NCBI RefSeq assembly: GCF_934630525.1
Contig: NZ_CAKTVX010000002.1
Coordinates: 248,001 to 312,000, forward strand
Origin: an uncultured Slackia sp.
GTDB taxonomy: Bacteria; Actinomycetota; Coriobacteriia; Coriobacteriales; Eggerthellaceae
Length of the DNA stretch: 64,000 bases
Direction of reading: 5' to 3'
Part shown: positions 18,301 to 26,416 of the stretch, piece after piece
Numbering within the stretch: position 1 is the stretch's first letter
Layout: each line of letters begins with the position of its first letter
Made by a program: the position numbers and the translations under genes
Notes under the pieces: generated by a model
The model's input: the letters and a program-made list of their open reading frames with translations, nothing else
Databases searched by the model: none
Told to the model about the DNA's origin: nothing

Positions 18301-18987
18301 ACCGAATACCTGCCTTTCGGCAAGACGAAGAACCGCCCGAATAGGATCGAGCTCAAGCCGCTCGTGGAAATCGATGGCAAGCTTGTTTTCTCGCCAATTC
18401 GCACGGGCTTGCTTCAAGAGCGGTGGATTCGAGGCATTGCGGAGCGATTCATACCGGCCAAAGCGGCGTTCCCGTCGCTAAACACGGTCATGGAAAACTG
18501 GAAGCGCCGTTACGAGAAGGCCCTGGAGAAGGACGTTCAGAGCTGCTTCCTGAGAGAGGGGTTCTCGCAAAAGCACGTCTTCAGAGGAATTGAACTTTAC
18601 AAAAAGGGAGACCACCCTCAACAGCTCGGCGACTACGACGGACTCGCATACGACCCGTCAACCGAAACGATCTGGGCCATCGAATGCAAGGAATTCGAGA
18701 AGATCGAGTCCGCCTACGACTATATGCAGCTCCAAAGCCGATGGTTTGGAGAGAAGGGCAAACTGCTCAAATTTGAGCGACGAATCGAATATCTGCGAGA
18801 CAACCTCGACGAGGTTGCTGCAGACCTGGGATTCGAACATACCGGGACGTTGCACATACGCCCCTACCTCGTGAGCAACAAGCTGTTCGTGAACGCCATC
18901 GGCCAATCGAGCTTCCAAGTCGTCACCCTATCGGAGCTAGAGTCGCTACTCGAGGAAGAGAGAAGCAGCGCGAAACTCAACGGCTAG
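15313..18987 (+). CDS. Very large protein with C-terminal PD-(D/E)XK nuclease domain; candidate single-gene defence factor
   Basis: A 1,224-residue cytosolic protein of no family I can name. The first ~1,050 residues show no motif I recognise. The last ~170 carry a restriction-endonuclease fold signature: GDYDGLAYDP (Asp) followed 13 residues later by AIECKEF, the D...ExK pattern, with a basic helical lead-in (RRYEKALEKDVQSCF). The start is the ATG at 15313, preceded by AAGGAGACAAC; an upstream TTG is open but lacks a ribosome site. It sits alone on the plus strand between two sugar-transferase gene fragments and close to an OLD-like nuclease and a HerA-type ATPase, which suggests phage or plasmid defence. 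Confidence 0.8.
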   Translation: MTECKANETPCIQTLSYPGCIEAARAIIPFIRQFDVDSAACAIFCINSWHENRSSQNSAYALNAALLSIDAFGTRQIADYKSFSAFFSRIKKALSAPCSFEDEVVPMMGQTLIPFRGKWHRALHGCGATLEYPRLCFASTIIDDPTEISEFEELLDYVDEMSQKLGGGEWQNSDVAPGDMQMPSRDYWNRVCRWMETNPVRRLSADTIAAIDESTSYVENKCFLMNGDRTIPLFCPSILEDYLTRSMAKKRTEKNQAGIDVALLKQARAIFDFPKERGSSVLAFPLFLVNDKPIENCPSTFLVLDGESKATLFYNASAGHSDSGLEELKMLFRKDGAPLNVLDYIKIQGRRRRLVLKQPNHLDFTIVAYHDNVDMPPTPKAERLSGIADYDCGAADLMAILMMASNAGEICTFFQSAATSPNTMLAPYAAASDYFIIWSDSNRQILDGAEDHRGGVALAFDYNETDRYFAELFRDGLVDFPKDFSGEWVLGSPFAYNLRKNERGFTEIIRKSDGWSFGLAKRLPGENGQPCFIHLKADVESARSVPPRTFERNASTFPLFEDLLMCMTNDAEPEIAGLISDQSRLDLIYVMPGGSEANDLPVIDDELGIRALFVESDHPIVLYSAESETFCNAMSNVQDRSVECRFAGAVLSLAGNGRLSAVHALASKLSRLSSERKMVDVGSLSLPYRWRYGAKRITLDAASKAAALKAVAYAVDDEGVKPGSYFGADANHVIRKFQKALSKAFEDQLARFDEEDLLIKIYEILANSSHAFHLDTKRYNSFSNLQDSEEMRVEEKIINQREDSRHEARAAMFSMETLLTISRHGDRIADASEVATLVAVGGQLLAASDAAGMLMFKPRGMGVEIADNCVATAIEDEELMERSRSLKARQLRDGGHVGSDATEDEKHVGLAKEAFEADTGVSFPCFLDVLTTLSLDSSALPDKHYVSPNVMSIEKSSMLDSIEQELSGTYDKAMIERCVDFLTLDCEKLKEIDGETTEYLPFGKTKNRPNRIELKPLVEIDGKLVFSPIRTGLLQERWIRGIAERFIPAKAAFPSLNTVMENWKRRYEKALEKDVQSCFLREGFSQKHVFRGIELYKKGDHPQQLGDYDGLAYDPSTETIWAIECKEFEKIESAYDYMQLQSRWFGEKGKLLKFERRIEYLRDNLDEVAADLGFEHTGTLHIRPYLVSNKLFVNAIGQSSFQVVTLSELESLLEEERSSAKLNG

Positions 18988-19014
18988 GCGAAAACGCATA
19001 AACCCACCACAAAT

Positions 19015-19192
19015 CCAAATCGACCCACTCGTCGAAGGTTATGGAGTCGCGATTGCACCGGGTTTGCCAGTAACGAGTCATGCCCGGCTTCACCAGCGGC
19101 CTTTGACGCTGGTAGCCGTCGTAGGTTGCAACCTCGTTCGGCAGTGCGGGGCGCGGGCCCACAACGCTCATCCCTTTTGTCAAGACGAAAAA
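19015..19192 (-). pseudogene. 3' fragment of a capsule sugar-transferase gene, copy 2
   Basis: The minus-strand frame reads SVVGPRPALPNEVATYDGYQ, PLVKPGMTRYWQTRCNRD and SITFDEWVDLDLWW before diverging, the C-terminal block of a WbaP/RfbP-type sugar transferase. It lacks the membrane and catalytic parts upstream. It begins 28 bp after the nuclease stop codon and repeats copy 1 (14760-14936) in the same orientation. Confidence 0.85.
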
Positions 19193-19375
19193 ACACTGAA
19201 GGCGCCGATAGGTTGGATTATTGGCTTGACCTGCAGGTTCTCGTATTGCCAATAGCACTGCGGACAGCGTATTGCGCCAGCGAATCGCGGCTACCACTTT
19301 GCGCATAATAAAAACACCCGGCAGCGACCTGGAGGGTCGGGTCGAGCCCGAGGATGGCCTCTCCCCCCCCAAGCG

Positions 19376-19414
19376 GAATCGTCCCATTGGGGCGAATTCC
19401 CAATGGGACGATTC
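19376..19414. repeat. 16-bp perfect inverted repeat (hairpin)
   Basis: GAATCGTCCCATTGGG and CCCAATGGGACGATTC flank a 7-nt spacer. It lies between the sugar-transferase fragment and the IS3-type element. There is no T-run on either side, so it is not a typical terminator. It may be the end of a further mobile-element remnant. Confidence 0.7.
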
Positions 19415-19522
19415 TCCACAAGCGACGCGCGGCCACATTGAATCTGAATCTACCCCGATTCCATTGACAGCTTCTACGCCGCCCTTTGGACTGGGACTGT
19501 TTTATGGACATCCGGAATCGAG

Positions 19523-20389
19523 CTAATGAGCGCACTGCCGCTCATATTCCACGGGCGATAGGTTGCCGAGGGACGAATGCGGCCGCCTGGTATTGCAATG
19601 CAGCTCGCTGAACTTGAATATTTCCTGCCTGGCCTCTATCCGGGTTTCGTACTTGCGATCGAGGGGAAGCTCCCTTTTCAGGGTCTTGAAGAACGATTCC
19701 ATGACGGCGTTGTCGCAAGGGCAGCCCTTGCGGGAAAACGATTGGACGAACCCGCGGTCCTCGAGCTCCCTGCAAAACCTGCTCGAGGTGTATTGGCTGC
19801 CCCTATCCGCGTGCACCATAAGCCCTCCCCTCGGATTTTCCCTGTTCACGGCGTTGTCTAGGGCGTCGATCACCAGATTCTCGTTGATGCGGGAGGAAAC
19901 TTGCCATCCGACTATCTTGCGCGAGAACAGGTCGAGGCGGGTGGCCAGGCAGGGCCATCCTTCCCACGTGGGAATGCAGGTGATGTCGCCGCACCACACG
20001 CTGTTCCTCTTTTGGACGGAGAATTCCCTGTTCAAGACATTGGCGCCTTTGTCTGAGGCCTTTCCGCCCCTTCCGTGCTTCCTGGGCCCCTGCAGGATAC
20101 CAGCCCCTTCCTCGCCATCATGCGCCGCGCGGTCTTGCCGTTCGCGACGATGCCGATCTTGCGAAGCTCGACGACGATCCGCCTCGACCCGTATCTGCGA
20201 TTGCTGGCGTAGAAGATGTCCTCGACGAACGGCTCCAGCGCCTCGCAGGCTATCCGCCTCGATGATTTGGGGCGGTTCAGGAAGGCATAGCATCCGCCCC
20301 TGCTGACGCCCAGCGCCCCGCATGCCTTCTTGACGCTCATCCCATGCTCGCCGGTCCTCACGAACTCGAACCTCACGCTTGGGCTTGCC
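19523..20389 (-). pseudogene. IS3-family transposase OrfB (DDE integrase), frameshifted
   Basis: The N-terminal part has the HTH_21-type region (SVKKACGALGVSRGGCYAFL), the C-terminal part the rve integrase core with WCGDITCIPT (Asp), MVHADRGSQYTS (Asp) and NAVMESFFKTLKRE (Glu). The two parts are in different frames. The switch is at the G4 run on the minus strand (20087-20090), where one extra G would restore KGLVSCRG-PRKHGRGG. Catalytic residues are otherwise intact. Translation should enter orfB from orfA by -1 slippage at an A7 run about 16 codons before the end of orfA. Confidence 0.85.
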
Positions 20390-20666
20390 TCAAGAAGGCC
20401 CGGAATTTTTTTAGTATCGCGACCTCCTTGCGGAGCTCCTCGTTCTCCTTCTTGAGCTTCAGTATCTCGTAGTCCTTGTTCGTGACGGGATTACCGCTTC
20501 CGGGGAACGCGTCCTCGCCGTCGGCCTCATATTCCGCCGCCCACCTCCTGAGGGTGCAGCACGGCACGTTGAGCTGATCGGACAGCCCCTTGACCGGGAC
20601 CTCTCCCTCGAGAACCAATCTCGCGGCGGAGAGCTTGAATTGCCTGCCGTGGCGTTTTCCTGGCAT
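20373..20666 (-). CDS. IS3-family transposase OrfA (helix-turn-helix subunit)
   Basis: A 97-residue protein with an N-terminal helix-turn-helix (KLSAARLVLEGEVPVKGLSD ... CCTLRRWAAEYE) and a C-terminal leucine-zipper-like helix (EILKLKKENEELRKEVAILK). Near its end the codons CTA AAA AAA TTC form a slippery A7. A -1 shift there leads into ..LKKIPGLLEASPSVRFEFVR of OrfB, the usual way IS3 elements make the OrfAB transposase. Confidence 0.88.
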   Translation of the reverse strand: MPGKRHGRQFKLSAARLVLEGEVPVKGLSDQLNVPCCTLRRWAAEYEADGEDAFPGSGNPVTNKDYEILKLKKENEELRKEVAILKKFRAFLRQAQA

Positions 20667-21101
20667 AGTATGAACACCTTTCCAATCGAAACGCTCGATT
20701 CTCCGTGTTCATTATATTGTCCCAGTCCAAAGGGCGGCATAGAAGGCGTCAATGAAATCGGGGTAGATTCAAGGTGGATGCGGCGTAGCATGGCCGCTCG
20801 GATCTCGGGTTCGGGAGAAGGCCGAGGCCTCTGACCATCCCGATTTGCCGTTCGCTCAGGGACGCCTTCGACGGCGCGTCGCCAGAACGGCTTACGCCAG
20901 CATTCCCGACGCTACCAATACATCACTTATTCATGAGGTTTGCTTCCATGACCAGAACGCCTCACGCAAACGTGATGTAAATTGAAATCGATAGAACTGC
21001 TACAAATTTGTGAGGTGATATCATTTGTACATCTTCTCAGTGCGCTAGGTGAAACCATAAGGACAAGGCGGAAACATGTTTGGTGGAAAAACAAGGGCGA
21101 C

Positions 21102-21585
21102 TTGACACCACTCTGCTCGCGCAAGATTGAGAAGCTCGAGAAGAAGAGGCAGCTTACCCAGAAACAGCTTGCCGAGCTTTAGCAGTATCAGCGAAAGTGC
21201 GATGCGCAGCTACGATCTTGGCAACCGCAAGCCCAAGAATGAAGCCTTAGAGCGTATCTCAATAGCACCGAAGGTGAGACCCAAGTGTCTATCCGCACCC
21301 GAATTCAGACCCAAGATGGAGTTTCTCTACGCCCTCTTGGAAAATGACGAACTCATGGGTTGCGCCATCACCGAAGTTAATGGCAAGCCTGCCATCGTAG
21401 GTAGCGACACGACCGCCAGTCTCACCTTCAATGGCTTCCTGAGATCTTGGAACAATGTGAAAAAGGAGCTCAATGCCAAGGGGATTACCCGCGAGGGGTA
21501 TGAGGATTGGAAGGAAAGATTCGATCCCAACCACCGGGTGAATACCTCTAATGGCAAGAACCCCGGACCAGAAAGTAGGAGGGAC
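21102..21585 (+). pseudogene. XRE-family transcriptional regulator, frameshifted and fused to the next gene
   Basis: The first part reads RKIEKLEKKRQLTQKQLAEL and then hits TAG at 21180. One frame over, the sequence continues as SISESAMRSYDLGNRKPKNE, completing a Cro/CI helix-turn-helix, then PEFRPKMEFLYALLENDELM and a C-terminal tail ..FDPNHRVNTSNGKN.. that I recall from small actinobacterial XRE regulators. The shift lies at 21178-21183. The second frame has no stop before the HerA-like gene and runs into it in phase, so an artificial-looking 840-residue fusion is open. The true HerA start is at 21586. Confidence 0.75.
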
Positions 21586-23649
21586 ATGTCTAGGACTTAT
21601 CGCCTCGCCTTGATGATGTTGTCTATATTCGTCTTGCTCATCGTAAGCTTCGCAATTTACGGTAGCCCTAGTTTCCTCCTGGATTCCTTCTGGTTCACAG
21701 CGGGACTTTTGTTGCTAATCACACTTTCTCTAGTTGACCAACCGCATTTTTCAAAAGATGCGAACATCTTCATCAACTCCATCACCGCAGGACTCTCCCT
21801 GCTATTGGTGCAATCCAATGACAGAGACCCGTTGTTCTGGACATTTCTTACCGTAATAGCTTATTTGCTAGCTTCAAGCTATGCACTGATTTTGATTAGA
21901 GAAAGGACACTCTCCGCCGAGCCGCGTGCCGTCCAAATACTTTCAAGGGTCAACAGGCAAATCGGTAAACCTGAAGTATTGTTTTCCGCCCTGTTCATCT
22001 GGGGTGCGGCACGTCAGTTCACAATGAGCGCACCAGAGTTTAACGCACTGCTCGTTTTCTGGATCGCATTCATGATTTTCGACATTCCAGCTGTCGCAAG
22101 TATGATTGAGGGATTATTCGATAAAGACTCTTTTGAGAAACGCGAAGGAGCTATCGGCTATATTATTTCCGCTCACTCGTCTAACCTCTACACTGCAGAG
22201 CTGTCTCAAACAGACAAAGAGGTTCTCGGGTCGCAGGTGATGTTTTCAGATCGCGTATCTCGATTGATGCATTCTGGGTTTGTATTCAGGATTGACACCC
22301 TCGCCGATTCTGTTTGGGCTGACATAGTTTGCGAAAGAGCGGCTGTTACCCCATCCAGCAGCCAGCAGGAGCTAAAGCCAGGGGTTGTATATCTGGACGA
22401 CTCCGTGCGGCAGAATCATGATAACTTTGCTGGTTTAGTTTCTGCTGGCACTACGGTGGATGTCTTGAAATTTGAATATACAAATTTCACGGAAGTATCC
22501 GTCGGCGAATTGCTCGAAATAGTTCAAAGAGACAGTTCAGTCGTCTACCAAGTGACTGATGCCTCCATCAACCAAGACGCCCTGTCAGGTCCAAACAAAA
22601 CCAGAATAACTATCGGAGAGGCAGTTCAACTTGGTGTTTGGGACAACACGACGAGTCGGTTCGAACTGTTCGGATGGGTTCCAAACCCGACCGGAATCGT
22701 CAACAAAGCCACACCTCTTGAGTCAACGGAGCCCCTCGGCAATAGTGAAATAAAAATCGGGACCGTACCCGGTTCAAATTATCCCGTCATCATGAACAAG
22801 GAAACTGCCGTTACCCATCATCTTGCAATTCTTGGAGTTACCGGCACGGGCAAATCACATTTCGCTCGCTCGCTAATCCGCCAAATCGCAGACGATGAGC
22901 TAAGAGTGATTGTCGTTGACCTTACCGGCGAATACAAAGCGATGTTCCCAGAGATGCAGAACATTGTTTGCCAAGACGACTCGGAAAAAGCTTTTTGCGC
23001 AATTGAGAAACTAGCTGGAGAGAATGCGAAGTTCCCGAATCAAAGAAATCAGACGGTTATCGCCAGTCAAGAAAATGCCATCAAGTCCGCTTTTTATAAT
23101 TCGATTAAAAAATTCCTAGAGGGGGACGAAACCAAGACCGTCTTGGAGCTACCTGACATTTCCAATAAATCAAGCATTTTCGAATACGTCAGGTGGTTCT
23201 TCTGGTGCCTGTTTGAGACTTCGAAAACAAAGAACAATTTTGGAAGGCGAATATGCATAGTACTCGAAGAAGCCCATACGGTCGTTCCAGAATATAACGC
23301 CATGGGATCATCTGACAATGCATCGAAAGCCTCTGTAAATAGCATTGCTCAGATTGCCCTCCAAGGCAGAAAGTACAACATCGGCCTGATCGTTATCGCC
23401 CAAAGAACCGCAAATGTCTCAAAAACGATTTTGACGCAATGCAACTCGATTATCGCATTCCAGGAGTTTGACAAGACTAGTACAGATTTCTTGTCGAGTT
23501 ACATGAATCAATCACACCTCAAAACGCTGCCCACTCTTAAGTTCAGAACGGGAATCGCTGTCGGGAAGGCTTTCAAATCAACAGTTCCCATGTTGTTCGA
23601 AGTTCCATTCGAAGCGGAAAAACCAGCTATGGGGAAACATACCCCATAG
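21586..23649 (+). CDS. Membrane-anchored HerA/DUF87-type ATPase
   Basis: A 687-residue protein. Residues ~5-175 contain five or six hydrophobic segments; the rest is a HerA/FtsK-like motor with Walker A GVTGTGKSH (about 420-428), a Walker B ICIVLEEAHTVVPE and a QGRKYNIGLIVIAQRT segment typical of DUF87 ATPases. The start ATG has AGGAGGGAC directly upstream. HerA ATPases pair with NurA, SIR2 or DUF4297 nucleases in repair or defence; here no nuclease is adjacent and the neighbours are broken IS genes, so it may be orphaned or act alone at the membrane. Composition is clearly AT-richer than the core genes, which fits transfer. Confidence 0.82.
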   Translation: MSRTYRLALMMLSIFVLLIVSFAIYGSPSFLLDSFWFTAGLLLLITLSLVDQPHFSKDANIFINSITAGLSLLLVQSNDRDPLFWTFLTVIAYLLASSYALILIRERTLSAEPRAVQILSRVNRQIGKPEVLFSALFIWGAARQFTMSAPEFNALLVFWIAFMIFDIPAVASMIEGLFDKDSFEKREGAIGYIISAHSSNLYTAELSQTDKEVLGSQVMFSDRVSRLMHSGFVFRIDTLADSVWADIVCERAAVTPSSSQQELKPGVVYLDDSVRQNHDNFAGLVSAGTTVDVLKFEYTNFTEVSVGELLEIVQRDSSVVYQVTDASINQDALSGPNKTRITIGEAVQLGVWDNTTSRFELFGWVPNPTGIVNKATPLESTEPLGNSEIKIGTVPGSNYPVIMNKETAVTHHLAILGVTGTGKSHFARSLIRQIADDELRVIVVDLTGEYKAMFPEMQNIVCQDDSEKAFCAIEKLAGENAKFPNQRNQTVIASQENAIKSAFYNSIKKFLEGDETKTVLELPDISNKSSIFEYVRWFFWCLFETSKTKNNFGRRICIVLEEAHTVVPEYNAMGSSDNASKASVNSIAQIALQGRKYNIGLIVIAQRTANVSKTILTQCNSIIAFQEFDKTSTDFLSSYMNQSHLKTLPTLKFRTGIAVGKAFKSTVPMLFEVPFEAEKPAMGKHTP

Positions 23650-23711
23650 CGGTAAGGAGATGCGGACGTTTCTTTGCACCCCGAACACAAGTCCAGGTCT
23701 GCAAAGGGTAA

Positions 23712-23951
23712 GATTTCCCGAACACCCTTGAACGCCCCTCCGCCTCCCGTTCATACGAGCCGCTCATGAAGAAGCTGGCACGCTACGACTTAATCATACT
23801 CGACGAGTTCGGCCACGTGCCACTCGACGTCGAGGTCGCGAGGCAGCTGTTCAAGGTGATATCGGCGCGCTGTGGACGCCGCAGCATAATACTTGCAACC
23901 AACATCGAGTTCGGGAAACGAAGCACCACGCTCGGAAAGAGAACCGAATGA
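23712..23951 (+). pseudogene. istB fragment (IS21-family ATPase helper)
   Basis: The frame reads SYEPLMKKLARYDLIILDEF then GHVPLDVEVARQLFKVISAR and IILATNIEFGK, the Walker B and sensor part of IstB. The Walker A half and the C-terminus are missing and no istA is present. It is a scar of an IS21-type insertion downstream of the HerA gene. Confidence 0.8.
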
Positions 23952-24171
23952 CAGCGCGAGACGGGTCCGCAGCGATTGAAAGCGCATAGCCGACAGGCCA
24001 GGGACACTGCTCACCATACCAACCGCCTTTAAAACAGAAACACGAAATTGAGGGTAACGTAAAATTCTTTGCACACCCTGAAAGCTGAACGCGTCCAGAA
24101 AAGAGAAAGGGCGTGGCGCGTGCCGTCGGTATGATTTGAGTGTCGAGTTCAATCATGCTAGAAGGCAGGCC

Positions 24172-25215
24172 ATGTCCAACCCAATCGTATCATTCGACGA
24201 TGAGGCGGTGAAGTCCGAGCTTCGCGAGCTGGTCAGGAAAACCATCGAGGAGACCATCAACGCCATGCTTGACGAGGAGGCCGACCAGCTTGTGGGCGCG
24301 GGCGTCTCCGCCGGCACGGCCTCCAATCTCGACGACAAGGCTTTCAAGGCGGTCGAGGAGTGGCGATGCAGGCCTCTGGCCTGCGAATACCCGTACGTCT
24401 ACGTCGACGGCATCTACCCGAAGCGAAGCCGGGGCGGCTCCTACGAGAACATGGCGATGATGGTGGCGATCGGCGTGAACGAGGACGGCTGCCGCGAGGT
24501 CATCGGCTGCGCCGAGGGCTTCACCGGGTCGTCGGAGTGCTGGCGCGACTTCCTGTCGTGGCTCAAGTCCCGAGGACTGCGCGGCGTTCTCATGGTCGTC
24601 GGCGACAAGACCGCCGGCATGGTCGGCTCGATCGCCGAGGTCTCCCCTGGCGCCAAATACCAGCGCTGCATCGTGCACTTCTGCCGCAACGTCCTCGCCA
24701 AGGTTCCGAAATCGAAGAGGCCGCAGGCGGCGGCCATGCTCAAGGCAATCCACGCGATGGAGCCTCGCGAGACGGCCGCCGCCAAAGCCGAGGCCGCGAC
24801 CGAGGACCTGGAATCGATGCGGCTCAAGGAGGCCGCCAAGGTGGTGCGCGGCGGGTATGCCGAGACGCGGGCGTACCGCGAGATGCCGCGCGAGCATTGT
24901 CGGCGCATCCGGACGAACAACGCGATCGAACGCCTGAACAGGGAGATACGCCGGCGCACTCGCGTGGTCGGCGCCTTTCCCGACAGCAAGTCCGCCCTGA
25001 TGCTTGCGGCCGCCCGCCTGAAGCACGTCGCCGACAGCGAATGGGGATCGCGCCGCTCCTTGGACACTTCTTTGTTCAAGAAGCAGCCGTACCAACGGCT
25101 AACCGAAAGCTCGCAACGGTATCGACGGCACCGAATTCTAAACGACAGCAATTTTCTTCCCTCTGTCGGAACCTTTCGCTTGTTGCTTTTCCTGGCGCCA
25201 ACAATAGCAGCATGA
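24172..25215 (+). pseudogene. IS256-family (Mutator) transposase with internal deletion
   Basis: It begins MSNPIVSFDDEAVKSELREL and keeps the DDE motifs YVDGIY, VVGDKTAGM and NAIERLNREIRRRTR. Between ..ADQLVGAG and VSAGTASNL (about residue 43) roughly 90-100 residues normally present are missing, and after ..LDTSLFKKQ the tail is unrelated sequence. A sequence resembling an IS256 end (GAGGGTAAC..TTTGCACACCC, 24051-24085) lies upstream, but I see no matching right end. It abuts the 3' end of the capsule operon and probably marks the island border. Confidence 0.82.
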
Positions 25216-25223
25216 CCCGCCAA

Positions 25224-25427
25224 TCAGGCAAGCTTCTTCTTGAACGCGCAAACGCTCAGGCACTTACCGCAACGCACGCAAACAACCTCGTCAATCTTAG
25301 GGTACAAAAAACCGTAGCGATTCGGAATCATCCTGATGGCACCTTTTGGACAGACGGCGTAGCAGGCACTGCATCCGCAGCACTCCGAATCATCGGAAAA
25401 CAAGACGGGGACCTTCTTTTCCGTCAT
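25224..25427 (-). CDS. Small 2x[4Fe-4S] ferredoxin, last gene of the capsule operon
   Basis: A 67-residue protein with two ferredoxin motifs, CCGCSACYAVCPKGA and CVRCGKCLSVCAFKK. It overlaps the FrhB-like gene by four bases (ATGA), so the two are translationally coupled. In most capsule-locus FrhB-like proteins this module is fused at the N-terminus of the same polypeptide; here it is a separate downstream gene. It probably delivers electrons to, or is a subunit of, the FrhB-like enzyme. Confidence 0.85.
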   Translation of the reverse strand: MTEKKVPVLFSDDSECCGCSACYAVCPKGAIRMIPNRYGFLYPKIDEVVCVRCGKCLSVCAFKKKLA

Positions 25428-26416
25428 CTGCCGAGCACCCCTTTCAGAAACTTCTTGACAGCCCTCTTAGCGAGCCATTCTTTGGATGATATCAAAGTAG
25501 ACCGACGATACTCGTCCTCCAGCACGTCGATACCCTCCTCCTTCCAGCGCTCGAGCACGACATCGCGAGACTCGGGCCGCGGAGTGGGGTGCATGAGCTG
25601 ATCATTTCCGCGCACCGCTTCCTCCAGAGGGCGTTCGGCCCACGAGGTCTCACTCTTTATATAAGGGATGAGTTCTTCAGCCTTCGCCGTGTTAGCGATG
25701 ACGAGGGAAATTCCGCGGCGAGCATCGAGACCCGAGCTATTAACATCAATCCCCCAAAAGTCGCCGATAGTGAAGTCGCCGGGGCGCTCGCCGCCGGCAT
25801 AGGGGCACCTGTAGCAGCTCTCGCGATACACATCTCCGGCAAGGAAGCGCTTGTAGTAATACGAGATCTCGGGCGAGAAAGGCACATCCTTTTCAATCCC
25901 GGCATGGAGAATAGTGGCACCACCACCACAGCCCCAGCCTTCACGCTTGTCGCGGAAGCGGAGCGAAAGCAGCCAATCGGCGAACTCTTCCCCCATGCAG
26001 TCAGCGAAGAACGCCTGACTAGGCACCCCGTGGCAGACGATGTCCACGGTGAGCAGGCCATCCCGTGGACCCCCGAGAAACGCAAGCAGCCCATCCACCT
26101 GACAAGGCGTCCCGCTGAACAGAACCTCGCGCCCCGCACTAAGGTCACGCCCGACGCTCGCAATTGCGTCGCCCATATCGCTTTGAACGTATTTAGAGCC
26201 ACGCATCGCCGCAAGCTCGTCGAGGTTTTCCGCCCGCACGCAGTTAACATGGAGGCCATCATCGAAAGCATGACCGTACACCACACCACCGCGAGCGATC
26301 ACCCTTCGCGCCAGGACCGAAAAGGCTCCGCCCGATGATGAGAACATGAGTTCATTGTCATCGGAGCCAACGGCTGCGAGACATGTTTTGCGAGATTGAG
26401 AAGCGTTATCTGCCAT
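25424..26416 (-). CDS. Coenzyme F420 hydrogenase/dehydrogenase beta-subunit-like protein (FrhB family)
   Basis: A 330-residue cytosolic protein of the FrhB N/C-terminal family. Visible signatures are SSSGGAFSVLARRVIARGGV near the start, FSGTPCQVDGL, DIVCHGVPS, a cysteine pair YRESCYRCPYA and GDFTIGDFWG. Family members bind flavin and FeS and occur in polysaccharide loci next to pyruvyl transferases, where their role is unclear. Its start overlaps the pyruvyl-transferase stop by 11 bp and its end overlaps the ferredoxin gene, so all three form a coupled module. An F420-dependent role should not be assumed from the name. Confidence 0.88.
   Translation of the reverse strand: MADNASQSRKTCLAAVGSDDNELMFSSSGGAFSVLARRVIARGGVVYGHAFDDGLHVNCVRAENLDELAAMRGSKYVQSDMGDAIASVGRDLSAGREVLFSGTPCQVDGLLAFLGGPRDGLLTVDIVCHGVPSQAFFADCMGEEFADWLLSLRFRDKREGWGCGGGATILHAGIEKDVPFSPEISYYYKRFLAGDVYRESCYRCPYAGGERPGDFTIGDFWGIDVNSSGLDARRGISLVIANTAKAEELIPYIKSETSWAERPLEEAVRGNDQLMHPTPRPESRDVVLERWKEEGIDVLEDEYRRSTLISSKEWLAKRAVKKFLKGVLGR

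Larger units (their letters stand above)
19445..20771 (-). mobile_element. IS3-family insertion sequence (IS150-like group), transposase frameshifted
   Basis: The element carries orfA and orfB of an IS3-family transposase on the minus strand. Its ends are long imperfect inverted repeats: the left end reads TGAATCTACCCCGATT...CTTCTACGCCGCCC...GGACTGGGAC and the right end is the inverse with few mismatches over about 55-85 bp. The terminal TGAATC bases at 19445 and 20771 are my estimate of the borders. I could not find a convincing target-site duplication. The orfB frame is broken, so the copy is probably immobile on its own. Confidence 0.85.

Noticed and set aside
19376..19414. Intrinsic terminator
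   Set aside because: The stem is strong but no T-run follows on either strand.
21127..21585. Reading the XRE remnant and HerA as one natural 840-residue protein
   Set aside because: The helix-turn-helix is incomplete without the other frame, and the HerA ATG has its own AGGAGG site.
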